DNA of 46,287 nt from Streptomyces sp. SM1 (lineage in GTDB: Bacteria > Actinomycetota > Actinomycetes > Streptomycetales > Streptomycetaceae). The stretch is taken from the NCBI RefSeq assembly GCF_002910825.1, contig NZ_NEUB01001054.1:1-46287 (forward strand), given 5' to 3'. Shown here piece by piece: positions 27,620 to 38,352 of the stretch. Position 1 is the stretch's first letter, and each line of letters begins with the position of its first letter. The notes under the pieces were generated by a model. It made no database searches, had not been told where the DNA came from, and saw only the letters and a program-made list of their open reading frames with translations. The position numbers and the translations under genes are program-made.

Positions 27620-27966
27620 TACCGGGTTCCTTCCTTGCTGCTGACGACCACGGTGATGTGGCTGGTCCGCTTGCGGATCCGGTAGGCGCGGCCCTGGGCA
27701 CGCGGACGGAACCGCTTCAGGGTCGGGCCCTCGTCGACGTAGGCCTCGGCAACGAAGAGGCTGTCGGCGTCGGTGTGGTCGTAGTTGTGCGCGGCGTTGG
27801 CAATGGCGCTGTCCAGCACCTTGCCCACCGGCACGCTCGCGGCCTGCGGGGCGAAACGCAGGACCGCCTGAGCCTCCGTGGCATCCATGCCACGGATGAG
27901 GTCCACCACGCGGCGGGCCTTCATGGGCGTGACGCGGATGTACCGCGCCTGGGCCCTGGCTTCCAT
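27619..27966 (-). CDS. rplV: 50S ribosomal protein L22
   Basis: L22 lines the exit tunnel with its beta-hairpin. The 115-residue reading [20 protein letters not shown] to [16 protein letters not shown] from ATG 27966 follows GAAGGGA at good spacing; upstream in-frame ATGs would add non-family residues. The hairpin tip [16 protein letters not shown] is intact. Confidence 0.97.
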   Translation of the reverse strand: MEARAQARYIRVTPMKARRVVDLIRGMDATEAQAVLRFAPQAASVPVGKVLDSAIANAAHNYDHTDADSLFVAEAYVDEGPTLKRFRPRAQGRAYRIRKRTSHITVVVSSKEGTR

Positions 27967-28010
27967 GGTTGTCCCTTCAGTGTCTGTCATGGTCGATTGC
28001 ACCCCGCCGA

Positions 28011-28292
28011 CTAGCGGCGCTTCGACTTCCGGTCGTCCTTGACGTGGCCCCGGAAGGTGCGGGTCGGCGAGAACTCGCCGAGCTTGTGGCCGACCATCGA
28101 CTCGGTGACAAACACCGGGATGTGGGTCTTGCCGTTGTGCACCGCGATCGTGTGGCCCAGCATCGCCGGGACGATCATCGAGCGACGGGACCAGGTCTTG
28201 ATGACGTTCTTGGTACCGGCTTCGTTCTGGACGTCCACCTTCTTGATCAGGTGGTCGTCGACGAAGGGTCCCTTCTTCAAGCTACGAGGCAT
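28011..28292 (-). CDS. rpsS: 30S ribosomal protein S19
   Basis: S19 in the 30S head pairs with S13. The 93 residues [20 protein letters not shown], the core [20 protein letters not shown], and [20 protein letters not shown] match the family over the full length. It lies 12 bp after rplB. Confidence 0.99.
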   Translation of the reverse strand: MPRSLKKGPFVDDHLIKKVDVQNEAGTKNVIKTWSRRSMIVPAMLGHTIAVHNGKTHIPVFVTESMVGHKLGEFSPTRTFRGHVKDDRKSKRR

Positions 28293-28304
28293 CTCAACCC
28301 GTCC

Positions 28305-29141
28305 TTAGCGCTTCTTGTTCGTCTTGCGGCGGCGGACGATGTACTTGTTCGACGCCTTCTTGGGCGAACGAGTACGGCCTTCCTTCTTGCCCCAGGGGGA
28401 CACGGGGTGACGGCCACCGGAGGTCCGGCCCTCACCACCACCGTGCGGGTGGTCGACCGGGTTCATCACGACACCACGGACGGTCGGGCGGACGCCCAGC
28501 CACCGCTTACGGCCGGCCTTGCCCCAGTTGATGTTGCTCTGCTCGGCGTTGCCGACCTCGCCGACCGTGGCGCGGCAGCGCTGGTCGACCAGGCGGATCT
28601 CTCCGGACGGCATGCGGAGGTGGGCCATCGAGCCCTCCTTCGCGAGCAGCTGCACGGAGGCACCGGCGGAGCGGGCGAACTTGGCACCGCCACCGGGACG
28701 GAGCTCGATCGCGTGGATCGTGGTACCGACCGGGATGTTGCGGAGGGCCAGGTTGTTGCCCGGCTTGATGTCGGCCCCGGGACCGTTCTCCACGCGGTCG
28801 CCCTGCTGCAGGTTGCGCGGGGCGAGGATGTAGCGCTTCTCGCCGTCGGCGTAGTGCAGCAGCGCGATGCGCGCGGTGCGGTTGGGGTCGTACTCGATGT
28901 GCGCGACCTTCGCCGGCACGCCGTCCTTGTCGTGACGACGGAAGTCGATCACGCGGAAGGCGCGCTTGTGGCCACCACCCTGGTGGCGGACGGTCACACG
29001 ACCGGAATTGTTACGGCCGCCCTTGCTGTGCAGGGGACGGACCAGCGACTTCTCCGGCGTGGACCGCGTGACCTCGACGAAGTCGGCGACGCTGGAGCCA
29101 CGACGGCCCGGAGTCGTCGGCTTGTACTTGCGGATACCCAT
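28305..29141 (-). CDS. rplB: 50S ribosomal protein L2
   Basis: L2 is essential at the peptidyl-transferase centre. The 278-residue protein has the basic N terminus [20 protein letters not shown], the OB and SH3-like domains, and the signature [20 protein letters not shown] with the conserved central histidine. It ends in a Lys/Arg tail (RRRKTNKKR). Confidence 0.99.
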   Translation of the reverse strand: MGIRKYKPTTPGRRGSSVADFVEVTRSTPEKSLVRPLHSKGGRNNSGRVTVRHQGGGHKRAFRVIDFRRHDKDGVPAKVAHIEYDPNRTARIALLHYADGEKRYILAPRNLQQGDRVENGPGADIKPGNNLALRNIPVGTTIHAIELRPGGGAKFARSAGASVQLLAKEGSMAHLRMPSGEIRLVDQRCRATVGEVGNAEQSNINWGKAGRKRWLGVRPTVRGVVMNPVDHPHGGGEGRTSGGRHPVSPWGKKEGRTRSPKKASNKYIVRRRKTNKKR

Positions 29142-29191
29142 TGTCTCTCAGTCCTCGGAAGCTATTCCGAAATCTGGACGATCCTGACCGC

Positions 29192-29611
29192 TTACGCGGT
29201 CGGACCGCCGAAGATGTCGATACGGTCGCCCTCTGCGAGGGTCACGATCGCGCGCTTGGTCGCCGCACGCTGGCCGAAGCCGGTGCGGGTCCGCTTGCGC
29301 TTGCCGATGCGGTTGATCGTGTTGACCCCGGTGACCTTGACCTCGAAGACCGCCTGGACGGCCTGCTTGATCTGGGTCTTGTTCGCGCCCGGGTCGACGA
29401 GGAACGTGTACTTGTTCTCGTCGATCAGCGCGTAGCTCTTCTCCGACACGACCGGCTTGAGCAGCACGTCACGGGGGTCCGTGTACGACTTGCTCACCGG
29501 GGTGACGACGGTGTTCCTGCCTTCGGCCTCGTGGCGGCGCGCCTTGGCGACGCGACGGGCCTTGGCCGCCTTGGCGGCCTTCGAGGCGATCGAGGGGTGA
29601 CGGGCAGCCAT
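29192..29611 (-). CDS. rplW: 50S ribosomal protein L23
   Basis: L23 at the exit tunnel docks trigger factor and SRP. The protein has 139 residues, including a basic N-terminal extension of about 40 residues ([20 protein letters not shown]) ahead of the core [20 protein letters not shown] and [20 protein letters not shown]. Such an extension is usual in Streptomyces. The ATG overlaps the rplD stop (TGATG). Confidence 0.97.
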   Translation of the reverse strand: MAARHPSIASKAAKAAKARRVAKARRHEAEGRNTVVTPVSKSYTDPRDVLLKPVVSEKSYALIDENKYTFLVDPGANKTQIKQAVQAVFEVKVTGVNTINRIGKRKRTRTGFGQRAATKRAIVTLAEGDRIDIFGGPTA

Positions 29612-30270
29612 CAGACCTCGCTCCCTTCGTTGTCGTTGGCCTTGTTCGGGCCGGCGACGAAGGACTCGAAAGCGGCCTGGGTGAAGACCACATCGTCCGA
29701 GACGAGAACGTCGTACGTGTTCAGCTGGCCCGGCTCCAGAATGTGGATCTGGGGCAGGTTGCGGGCGGACAGCCACGCGGCCTCGTCGGCGCGGTCGACG
29801 ACCAGGAGCAGGTTCTTGCGCTCCGAGATCTTGCCGAACAGCGTCCTGGCGGCCTTCGTGGAGGGCGTCTCACCCTCGATCACGCCGGTGACGACGTGGA
29901 TGCGGTTGTGGCGGGCCCGGTCGGTGAGGGCGTGGCGCAGGGCCGCGGCCTTCATCTTCTTCGGGGTCCGCTGCGAGTAGTCACGCGGCTGCGGGCCGTG
30001 GACGACGCCACCGCCGGCGAACTGCGGGGCGCGGGTCGAACCCTGACGGGCGCGGCCGGTGCCCTTCTGGCGGTACGGCTTGCGGCCGCCACCACGGACT
30101 TCACCGCGACGCTTGGTCTTGTGCGTGCCCTGGCGGGCAGCGGCGTTCTGCGCGACGACGACCTGGTGGATCAGCGGAATGCTGATCTTCTCCACGCCGA
30201 AGATCTCCGCGGGGAGCTCGACGCTTCCGGTCTTCTCGCCGGCAGGCGAAAGGATGTCAACAGTGCTCAT
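29611..30270 (-). CDS. rplD: 50S ribosomal protein L4
   Basis: L4 inserts a loop into the exit tunnel and in E. coli also represses the S10 operon. Here the 219 residues show the loop [20 protein letters not shown] and the fold [20 protein letters not shown] through [17 protein letters not shown]. Whether autoregulation exists in this organism cannot be read from the sequence. Confidence 0.98.
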   Translation of the reverse strand: MSTVDILSPAGEKTGSVELPAEIFGVEKISIPLIHQVVVAQNAAARQGTHKTKRRGEVRGGGRKPYRQKGTGRARQGSTRAPQFAGGGVVHGPQPRDYSQRTPKKMKAAALRHALTDRARHNRIHVVTGVIEGETPSTKAARTLFGKISERKNLLLVVDRADEAAWLSARNLPQIHILEPGQLNTYDVLVSDDVVFTQAAFESFVAGPNKANDNEGSEV

Positions 30271-30278
30271 CGGTTACC

Positions 30279-30923
30279 TCAGGCCCCCTTGGCCGCGGTG
30301 CGGACCAGGACGAGGCCGCCGTTCGGACCGGGAACCGCGCCCTTGATGAGCAGCAGACCCTTCTCCGCGTCAACGGCGTGGACGGTCAGGTTCTGGGTGG
30401 TGACCCGCTCGTTGCCCATGCGACCCGCCATGCGGAGGCCCTTGAACACGCGGCCCGGGGTGGCACAGCCACCGATGGAGCCCGGCGAGCGGTGCTTGCG
30501 CTGGGTGCCGTGACCGGCGCCGAGGCCCTTGAAGTTGTGACGCTTCATGACACCGGCGAAGCCCTTGCCCTTGCTCTTGCCGGTGACGTCGACCTTCACG
30601 CCGGACTCGAAGACCTCGGCGGTGACTTCCTGGCCCAGCGTGTACTCGGAGGCGTCCGCGGTGCGGATCTCGACGAGGTGACGACGGGGGGTGACGTCGG
30701 CCTTGGCGAAGTGGCCCTTGAGGGGCTTGTTCACCTTGCGCGGGTCGATCTCGCCGAAGGCGATCTGGACCGACTCGTAGCCGTCGACATCGTTCGTACG
30801 GACCTGGGTGACGACGTTCGGGCCGGCCTTGACGACGGTGACCGGAACAACACGGTTGTTCTCGTCCCACACCTGCGTCATGCCGAGCTTCTCGCCCAGG
30901 ATGCCCTTGATCTGCTTGGTCAT
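30279..30923 (-). CDS. rplC: 50S ribosomal protein L3
   Basis: L3 nucleates 23S folding and reaches the peptidyl-transferase centre. The 214-residue reading [20 protein letters not shown] from ATG 30923 has the family length; a frame open to 30965 overlaps rpsJ. The conserved loop [20 protein letters not shown] and the [13 protein letters not shown] motif are intact. Confidence 0.98.
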   Translation of the reverse strand: MTKQIKGILGEKLGMTQVWDENNRVVPVTVVKAGPNVVTQVRTNDVDGYESVQIAFGEIDPRKVNKPLKGHFAKADVTPRRHLVEIRTADASEYTLGQEVTAEVFESGVKVDVTGKSKGKGFAGVMKRHNFKGLGAGHGTQRKHRSPGSIGGCATPGRVFKGLRMAGRMGNERVTTQNLTVHAVDAEKGLLLIKGAVPGPNGGLVLVRTAAKGA

Positions 30924-30939
30924 CTTCAGATCACCGCCC

Positions 30940-31248
30940 TCAGAGCTTGATCTCGATGTCGACACCGGCCGGGAGGTCGAGTCGCATCAGAGAGTCAACG
31001 GTCTTGGGGGTCGGGTCGAGGATGTCGATCAGGCGCTTGTGCGTGCGCATCTCGAAGTGCTCGCGCGAGTCCTTGTACTTGTGCGGCGACTTGATGACGC
31101 AGTACACGTTCTTCTCAGTGGGCAGCGGCACCGGGCCCGCGACCGACGCACCAGTGCGAGTCACCGTCTCGACGATCTTCTTCGCCGAAGAGTCGATGAC
31201 CTCGTGGTCGTAGGCCTTGAGCCGGATGCGGATCTTCTGTCCCGCCAT
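30940..31248 (-). CDS. rpsJ: 30S ribosomal protein S10 (NusE)
   Basis: S10 works in the 30S head and, as NusE, links transcription to translation through NusB and NusG. The 102 residues [20 protein letters not shown], then [20 protein letters not shown] and the C-terminal [16 protein letters not shown] are fully conserved. It is the first gene of the S10 operon; fusA/tuf are not next to it here. Confidence 0.99.
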   Translation of the reverse strand: MAGQKIRIRLKAYDHEVIDSSAKKIVETVTRTGASVAGPVPLPTEKNVYCVIKSPHKYKDSREHFEMRTHKRLIDILDPTPKTVDSLMRLDLPAGVDIEIKL

Positions 31249-31824
31249 GGCTACTCCGTAGTCCTGTTTCTCTCAACGCTCTGGCATCCGGCGTTCCACA
31301 CTCTCGTCCTCCGACCCACGCGGTCGGGCGTGTCGCACTCTCGCTGACATGGATGTCCTACGTTCGAACATCCCTGCGGGATTTGACACGGCCCTACCAG
31401 AACCGCGGACCGGGGGCGAAAGGCCCACCGGGCGCCTGGTCGGCATCGCACACACGCTTTCCGGAAGATTCCCGTACGTCCGCCCCTCATCAGGGGCGAC
31501 GAGTACCGTGGGACTCGCTTCCAGCCCTCCCGGCGGGAGGCGCGCAGCATCAACACTCGACCGAGCAACTCCGACAGTTTGCCACAGTGGGCGGGCCCCT
31601 GGCCAATCGGGCGGAAGACACTACCCCGGGGGTGATGTGGATCAAACGCGGGAGCGGCCGGCACCCGGCTCGCCGCTTCGAGGCGTGCCGCCGGGCAACG
31701 CGCAGATCCTTCGGGTACCGGATCACTTCCACTGTCGGGTGATCTCACCGAATCGCTGCCCTCGTCGCGATGTGAGCAGGGCAGACTGAGCTCTCACGGA
31801 TCACGGACACGGGAGGTCCCGATC
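31249..31824. other. S10 operon promoter and leader region, 576 bp
   Basis: No credible gene. It holds a dyad GGATGT (31351-31356)/ACATCC (31368-31373) and a CGCCCCT/AGGGGCG hairpin (31481-31498). The length of AT-richer, structured sequence suits a long 5' leader and the main S10 promoter on the minus strand, plus the upstream region of the plus-strand pseudogene. I cannot place the -10/-35 boxes with confidence. Confidence 0.55.
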
Positions 31825-33388
31825 ATGGTCAGGGTGAGGCTGGAGACCAGCCGTGAGCACGTCGCCGAGCTGGCACGTCTGCGGGATCCGGTCGGTGCGG
31901 TCGAAGAACTGCTGTGGAATGCCCTCGACGCCGACGGCGGATGCGTCGTCGCACCCTGGAGCGAAACGACCTCGGTGGTGCGGACCGTGTTCGGATCCAG
32001 GACGACGGTCATGGAATGTCCGCCGAAGAGTGCGAAGAGTACTTCCGGCCGATCGGCTCGTCCTGGAAGAAGCGGGCGAAGGGCACACCGGTCGGGAACC
32101 GCGCTCTGCACGGCAAGAACGGACGGGGTCGGGTACGCGCCTTCGCCCTGGGTACCTTCGTACGCCGGACCAGCGTGAGCGATACCTCTCAGGGGAGACG
32201 ACAACTCGTCATCGAGGCCGACAGGCATTCCATGGACGAGTTCGACATCGGCGAGCCCGAGCCGGCGGACGAGCCCACGGGCACACTGTTCGAAGCCTTC
32301 GGCGGCGATGAGCTTGATGTGCTCGCCGAGGAGCGCGCCAGATCCTCGCTCACCGCGACCTTCACCACCTACCTGGAGAAGTATCCGGGCGTCCGTATCG
32401 AGTACGACGGCCGTGATCTCGACCCCGCGGCGGAACAGTTGCACGCCGGCGACTACCTCCTCGACGCACCCTCCGGCGGGAGCGGCGGGCCCGCGCGGCT
32501 CAGAGTCGTCGAGTGACGCAGGCCGGTCCCCCGCGCACTCTTTCTGTGCGACGCCGAGGGGATGTCCCGCTTCTGTGCGACGCCGAGGGGATGTCCCGCG
32601 CCCACCTCAAACCGGGGATCCAGGCTCCCGGCTTCGAGTTCACCGCCCATCTGAGCTGGAGCGGCTTCGACGACGTCGACTCCGAGCAGCTCGCCTTCAC
32701 CGACTGGGCGCCGGACGGCCCCCTGACCGAGATGCTCGCGGCAGCGCGCGAGCAGTTGCGCACCCACTTCCGCGCCCGTGTCGACGAACGACGACGGGAG
32801 CAGGTCGCCGAGTGGCAGCGCGACGGCATCTACCCCTATTCCGCCGATCCGGCCGACGAACGGGAACGGGCGGAGCGCGAGACCTTCGACGCGGTGGCCA
32901 CCACCGTCTTCCGTCACCTGCCGAAGTCGAAGGGCACGCGCAGAACGACCTTCGCGCTCTTGCAGTCGGTACTGGCGCATGAGCCTTCGGACGTTCTGCG
33001 GATCGCGGACGAGCTCTTCGCCCTGTCGAAGCAGGAGAGGGACGAACTGATCCGGCTCCTGGAGCGGACCACCCTCTCAGCGCTGATCAAGGCCTCGACC
33101 GCGGTGGCCGACCGCATCGACTTCCTCACCGCCCTGGAACACCTCGTCTTCGCTCCGGAGACGAAACCGCGCGTCAAGGAACGGGACGAACTCCACCGCG
33201 TCCTGGAGGACAGCTGCTGGGTCTTCGGCGAGGAGTACGCGCTGCACGCCAGTGATCGCAGCCTCCACGAAGTACTCGTCCAGCACTGTCGGCTGCTCGG
33301 CCGTGAGGTTCCCGCGCCGGGGCCTGTCCTGCGCGAGGACGGTCGGCCCGGCCGGGTCGATCTCATGCTGTCCCGCGCCGCACGGTGA
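31825..33388 (+). pseudogene. GHKL ATPase fused to a nuclease-like domain (defence-like), multiply broken
   Basis: ATG 31825, 8 bp after GGGAGG, starts a GHKL (MutL/Hsp90-type) ATPase: VEELLWNALDAD holds the N-box and, in the next frame, RVRIQDDGHGMSAEECEEYF holds the DxGxG box. There are four lesions. (1) A frameshift lies at about 31930-31945. (2) TGA at 32514-32516 interrupts a frame that reads on as RRPVPRALFLCDAEGMSR. (3) A perfect 29-bp tandem duplication (32542-32570, 32571-32599) shifts the frame. (4) The C terminus stops at GRPGRVDLMLSRAAR. The motifs WVFGEEYALHASDRSL and VDLMLSR recall Shedu-like (DUF4263) PD-(D/E)XK domains, whose ExK strand would follow but is missing. The domain names come from memory. 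Confidence 0.75.
32542..32599. repeat. Perfect 29-bp tandem duplication
   Basis: TTCTGTGCGACGCCGAGGGG plus ATGTCCCGC is present twice, back to back (32542-32570 and 32571-32599). Since 29 is not a multiple of 3, it causes a frameshift in the surrounding gene. Both copies being identical suggests recent origin. Confidence 0.95.
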
Positions 33389-33830
33389 CCCCACAACCCG
33401 ACTTGCCGCCGTCCCCGTCCGTAACCTCAGCCTCCAGCTGTCCTCCACACCGCGCGGCGCCCGTCTCGCCCGGCTGCTCGCCACCGAGCAACTGCGCACG
33501 TGGGGACTGCCGACGCACCCGGCGGAACTCGTCGTCGCGGAGCTGTCGGCCAACGCCGTCACCCATGGCCGCGTCTCCGGCCGGGACTTCCGGCTGTTGC
33601 TGTACGTCGTCGGCGGCATCCTCCGCATCGAGGTCACCGACACGCGCGGTGACCGGATGCCGTGCCCACAGCACTCCGCCACCGACGCCGAGTCCGGCCG
33701 CGGTCTGCTGCTCGTGGACGCCCTCGCCGACCGCTGGGGAGTCGTCCCCGGGCCACCCCCGCTCAAGACCGTCTGGGCCGAGGTGGGGACCGGGTCCGCC
33801 GGTTCCCGGCCCGTCGTCCCGCCCCGGTGA
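33387..33830 (+). pseudogene. RsbW/SpoIIAB-like ATP-binding regulator without a clear start
   Basis: The frame reads TTRLAAVPVRNLSLQLSSTP and then a small GHKL domain: ELVVAELSANAVTHGRVSGR (N-box), LRIEVTDTRGDRMP (D-box) and ESGRGLLLVDALADRWGVVP (G-box). This is the Streptomyces serine-kinase-like ATP-binding family, which is abundant and usually linked to HTH/DUF397 genes; neither partner is present. No ATG, GTG or TTG with a ribosome site opens the domain. The frame begins at the very point where the upstream pseudogene stops, so the start codon was probably lost in the same deletion. Rare-codon initiation or coupling cannot be excluded. Confidence 0.6.
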
Positions 33831-34105
33831 CCGAAGACTCGGCTCGGCGCGTGACGGCCGTGCGAGGGCAGCTCGGCCCACGTCCCCATCGTGGCCTCCA
33901 GCGTCCAGATGCGGACCTCGGCCCTCGCCCGGTCCGCGTACGGGTCCCGCTCGGAGACGATGCTCAGATCGGCGGTGCCCGGTTGCTGTCGTACGGCGTG
34001 CGCAGTCAGGTCCATGCCTGTGGTACCGCCGTCACAGAGCAAAGTGAGGAAGGAGCCGCCTCAGGTCCGCGAGTGCAGCGCCCTGACGTGCCACGCCCAT
34101 GGCGC

Positions 34106-34213
34106 CTACGCCCCGCCGAACGTGTCATCCTCATCGAATCCGAGCTCGTCCTCGATGCCCAGCTCCCCCGCCGCGTGCCGGCGCAAAGAATCCGGCCCGC
34201 CCGGCACTGTCAT
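34106..34213 (-). CDS. Small acidic protein, 35 residues
   Basis: ATG at 34213, 8 bp after GAGGAA, opens MTVPGGPDSLRRHAAGELGI followed by EDELGFDEDDTFGGA and TAG. The acidic C terminus (EDELGFDEDD) is not the Arg-rich composition of chance frames here. It lies 57 bp after the frameshifted gene at 34271-34745 on the same strand, perhaps in one operon. No family is recognised. Confidence 0.45.
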   Translation of the reverse strand: MTVPGGPDSLRRHAAGELGIEDELGFDEDDTFGGA

Positions 34214-34270
34214 CGTGCGTTTCCTCGCACCTTTCCTGAAGCCCGACGGAAAGGCCCGGCCCGTCACTCC

Positions 34271-34745
34271 TCAGGAATGCCGACCGCGCAGGGCCTTCCA
34301 TGCGTCACTGACCGCGCAGGCGCACTCCAGCCGCCAGGCCTCCAGTTTGTCCAGCACGTTTGACACCACCTTCCACCACTTGAGCCACAGCGGCAGCTCC
34401 CGGAAGGGCACAAAGGTCAGGGTGTCGTCGACAGCGTTCTCAGCGATGCTCCCGCGTCCGGGGCCTGCCGCCCGCAACACGGCGTACAGCTCCGGTGTCA
34501 ACGCCCCGTTGATCCGGGCCGCGGTACCCACCGCCGTGAAGGCAAACCCGCGCTGAGCGACATCCGGCAACCGCGTCGCCCCGGACGATCCGGGGCGACG
34601 CCTCCTCCAGCGGACAGTTGAAGGCCAACCCGATCGCCGCCGTACCGAGATGGTCCGCACCGCGCCCGTACGCGGCATCCCAATCGGAGGGGTCGTCGAC
34701 ACCCAGCAACCCTTCACCGGTCGCCCAGTCCCACCCGTCCGCCAC
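34271..34745 (-). pseudogene. Frameshifted gene of unknown function
   Basis: GTG at 34745, 5 bp after the stop of the upstream gene, opens MADGWDWATGEGLLGVDDPS and DWDAAYGRGADHLGTAAIGL up to IVRGDA. The neighbouring frame continues LPDVAQRGFAFTAVGTAARI, then ELYAVLRAAGPGRGSIAENA and ends LEAWRLECACAVSDAWKALR. A one-base change around 34575-34585 (the GGGGCGACGCGGTTG stretch) would join them into about 158 residues. The Trp/Leu-rich end (LPLWLKWWKVVSNVL) looks amphipathic. It could also be a sequencing error in an intact gene. Confidence 0.6.
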
Positions 34746-34750
34746 GGCAC

Positions 34751-35461
34751 TCAGTCCACGAACCGGAACGTCGTCGTGATCGCGTCGAAGATGTCGAAGA
34801 AAGAGTCCGCGAGGTCCAGTACCTGGCTGCTGCCGGCGACCAGGGCGACCTTGCCCTCCTGGCCGGGCACGGGGATGAAGGTCTGCATCAGTACGGCGCG
34901 GATGGTCCGGTCGGGTTCGTCGCCCGGGACGGGGATGTCCTCGATGCCGTACGTCCGTGCGGCCGGGCCCACGCCGGGTATCTCGACGGTGGTGACCTTG
35001 CGCCAGGAGTCGCCCGGCTTCTTCGCCTCCTTGACGACGAGTTGGGCAGCGATGGCGGCCGGGTCGGTGGGCAGCGGGTCACCCTTGCTCGTACGGCCGC
35101 CGACCAGGGACACCGTCACCGATCCGGTGATCGGGGTCTCACCGCCGAAGCTCTCCGCCATGCGGCCGCAGTACAGTGCGCCCGACTTCCAGGCGTCCGC
35201 GGCGGCCTTCCGCAGGAAGGAGACGTACGTGTCCCGGTGCGGGGCCAGCTCCGGGTGCTCGCACAGGCGTTCGTTCACCATCCGGCGGATCGAGTCGTCC
35301 CGCGACTCCGGCCGCACGTCGAACTCCCACCATGTTTCCGGCACCTTGATCCGGAAGCCGCCCCGTTCGACGGTCAGCGCCTCCGGCAGCGGGCCATGGC
35401 GCCGACGCCCCCTTGGCTCGATGACTCGGTGACTCGATGACTCGGTCGACCGTCCGGACAT
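34751..35461 (-). CDS. Conserved protein of unknown function
   Basis: The 236-residue protein has an odd Ser/Arg-rich first 25 residues encoded by a short ACTCGATG-type repeat (35417-35450). A regular alpha/beta domain follows: LTVERGGFRIKVPETWWEFD, then VNERLCEHPELAPHRDTYVS, GSVTVSLVGGRTSKGD and VEIPGVGPAARTYGIEDIPV. It ends VALVAGSSQVLDLADSFFDIF, then DAITTTFRFVD. No signal peptide or TM helix. Similar proteins of about 210 residues occur in Streptomyces, as I recall, without known function. The true start may lie near PLPEALTVERGG, but no in-frame start codon with a site was found there. It is coupled (5-bp gap) to the next gene. Confidence 0.75.
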   Translation of the reverse strand: MSGRSTESSSHRVIEPRGRRRHGPLPEALTVERGGFRIKVPETWWEFDVRPESRDDSIRRMVNERLCEHPELAPHRDTYVSFLRKAAADAWKSGALYCGRMAESFGGETPITGSVTVSLVGGRTSKGDPLPTDPAAIAAQLVVKEAKKPGDSWRKVTTVEIPGVGPAARTYGIEDIPVPGDEPDRTIRAVLMQTFIPVPGQEGKVALVAGSSQVLDLADSFFDIFDAITTTFRFVD

Positions 35462-35558
35462 CGTCCCGTCGCGCGGTGTCCGCCGTCACGGAGGCCCGGT
35501 CTGTCGTCCCACGGAAAGCGTCCCGGCCCGCGCACCGGCGCGAGGGCGGCGCCTGTTC

Positions 35559-35589
35559 TCCTGCGGTCCCCGTGACGAGGACCGCAGGA
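35559..35589 (-). terminator. Terminator after the cupin gene
   Basis: TCCTGCGGTCC (35559-35569) pairs perfectly with GGACCGCAGGA (35579-35589) around a 9-base loop, 20 bp past the cupin stop. Confidence 0.75.
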
Positions 35590-35609
35590 CAGCCGGACCG
35601 GGTGGGCCT

Positions 35610-35939
35610 TCAGCCCGTCTTGGCCACCGTGAGGACGACCGCCGCGTCCTCCAGGGCTCCCAGGGCGTGGCGGGCCGGGGGGATGGTGATGAGGTCGCCG
35701 GTGCGGCCCTCCCATTCCGTGTCGCCGCTGGTGAGGCGCACGCGGCCGCGCAGGACCAGGAGGGTGGCCTCGCCGGGGTTCTCGTGCTCGGCGAGGATGG
35801 TGCCGGCGGTCAGGGCGAGGAGGGTCTGGTGCAGGGTGTGTTCGTGGCCGCCGTAGACGGTGGTGGCGCTGCGGCCGTTGGAGGCGGCGGCGCGTTCCAG
35901 GTGTTCGCGGGCGAGGGCGTCGAGGGAGAGCTTCTGCAT
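35610..35939 (-). CDS. Cupin-domain protein
   Basis: From ATG 35939 (MQKLSLDALAREHLERAAAS) the protein has 109 residues. It forms one cupin barrel: TLLALTAGTILAEHENPGEA is the first motif with His/Glu metal ligands, followed by TLLVLRGRVRLTSGD, and GDLITIPPARHALGALEDAA is the second. Small stand-alone cupins like this sense or isomerise small molecules; no substrate can be named. The frame is open further upstream but lacks a start with a site. Confidence 0.9.
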   Translation of the reverse strand: MQKLSLDALAREHLERAAASNGRSATTVYGGHEHTLHQTLLALTAGTILAEHENPGEATLLVLRGRVRLTSGDTEWEGRTGDLITIPPARHALGALEDAAVVLTVAKTG

Positions 35940-36061
35940 GGCTGCAAGCCTTCCCGCACAGGCACGGAAGTTACCAGGGCCATGTGGGGCACATCGTGGT
36001 GTCGGCCACGGTCGGTCGTAGGGCCGTACCGGGCGGCGGGGCCCTCCGTGATATTGGCGCT

Positions 36062-36561
36062 GTGCCGTCGACACCGCTGCCCCCGGAGCCCATCACGCCC
36101 GACCCGCCGGAGGCGATCGCACGTCCGCTGCTCACGCAGTCCTGGCTCGACCTGACGTTCGTGCACTGGGCGGTGGACCCGGCCGACGTGGCCGGTCTGC
36201 CGCCGCCGGGTACGGTGCCCGACACACTGGACGGGGTCACGTACGTGGGGCTGGTCGCGTTCCGGATGCACCGGGTGGGGTGGCTGCGGCTGCCGGGGGT
36301 GCCGTATGCACTTCGTCACCGTCCGCTGGGGCATGCACGGCGCGTTCTTCGGGCGGTCGGTGTATCTGCCCAACGCGCATCCGCGCTGGCCGCTGGAGCG
36401 GGCCGAGCTGGTGGAGTGCGAGCAGGACCTGATCACGGCGGCGGGTCCGCCGGCGCCGGCCGGGGAGCCGGTGAGCGTGCTGTACTCACCGGGCGTCCCC
36501 GCCCGCTTCGGCCGGCCGGCCCGTCCGGCCGGCATTCCCCCCCCCGTGACGCGGGTGCGTG
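36062..36561 (+). pseudogene. DUF2071 (YqjF-like) protein, internally deleted
   Basis: GTG 36062 opens VPSTPLPPEPITPDPPEAIA, then the DUF2071 N-terminal block LLTQSWLDLTFVHWAVDPAD and GVTYVGLVAFRMHRVGWLRL to LPGVPY. At about 36305-36310 the frame changes abruptly to the C-terminal block HFVTVRWGMHGAFFGRSVYL, PNAHPRWPLERAELVECEQD and VSVLYSPGVPARFGRP. The central half of the domain (about 100 residues in intact members) is missing and the two ends are out of frame. No stop follows the C-terminal block for a long way, so the 3' end given is approximate. Confidence 0.75.
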
Positions 36562-36683
36562 TGTCCCGGGGGCGCCGTGCGGGCCGCGCCGCGGACGCGG
36601 GGTCCGGCACGCCCGTCCGGCCCCGCTCAGCGGTACGGACACGGCGTCGCCGGTTTCCCGCCTCCCGGGCCGGACGGCACGCC

Positions 36684-38181
<1,498 letters not shown>

Positions 38182-38352
38182 GCGATACCAAGGGCCGGGC
38201 CGTAATGTCCGCTATATGGACAGCCTGTACGGAGTACGGATGCGTTCCTTCGTACGACGACGCAGGGAGGCCGGTTCGTGATGTGATCACGACCGACGGG
38301 TCGGGGGACGGACCAGCCTTCGGCCACGGGCAGATCCATCGTGGGGGATGAC

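Noticed and set aside
27969..29435. Plus-strand frame of 488 codons
   Set aside because: Antisense shadow of rpsS, rplB and rplW, with no domain and no ribosome site.
31251..31748. Minus-strand frame of 165 codons upstream of rpsJ
   Set aside because: Arg/Pro/Ser-rich, no start site, and lies in the S10 leader/promoter region.
33077..34042. Minus-strand frame containing MDLTAHAVRQQPGTADLSIV
   Set aside because: The first 60 residues look protein-like, but the frame then runs antisense through the RsbW-like gene with no end of its own. Too weak to call a gene; mentioned under the unknown cluster.
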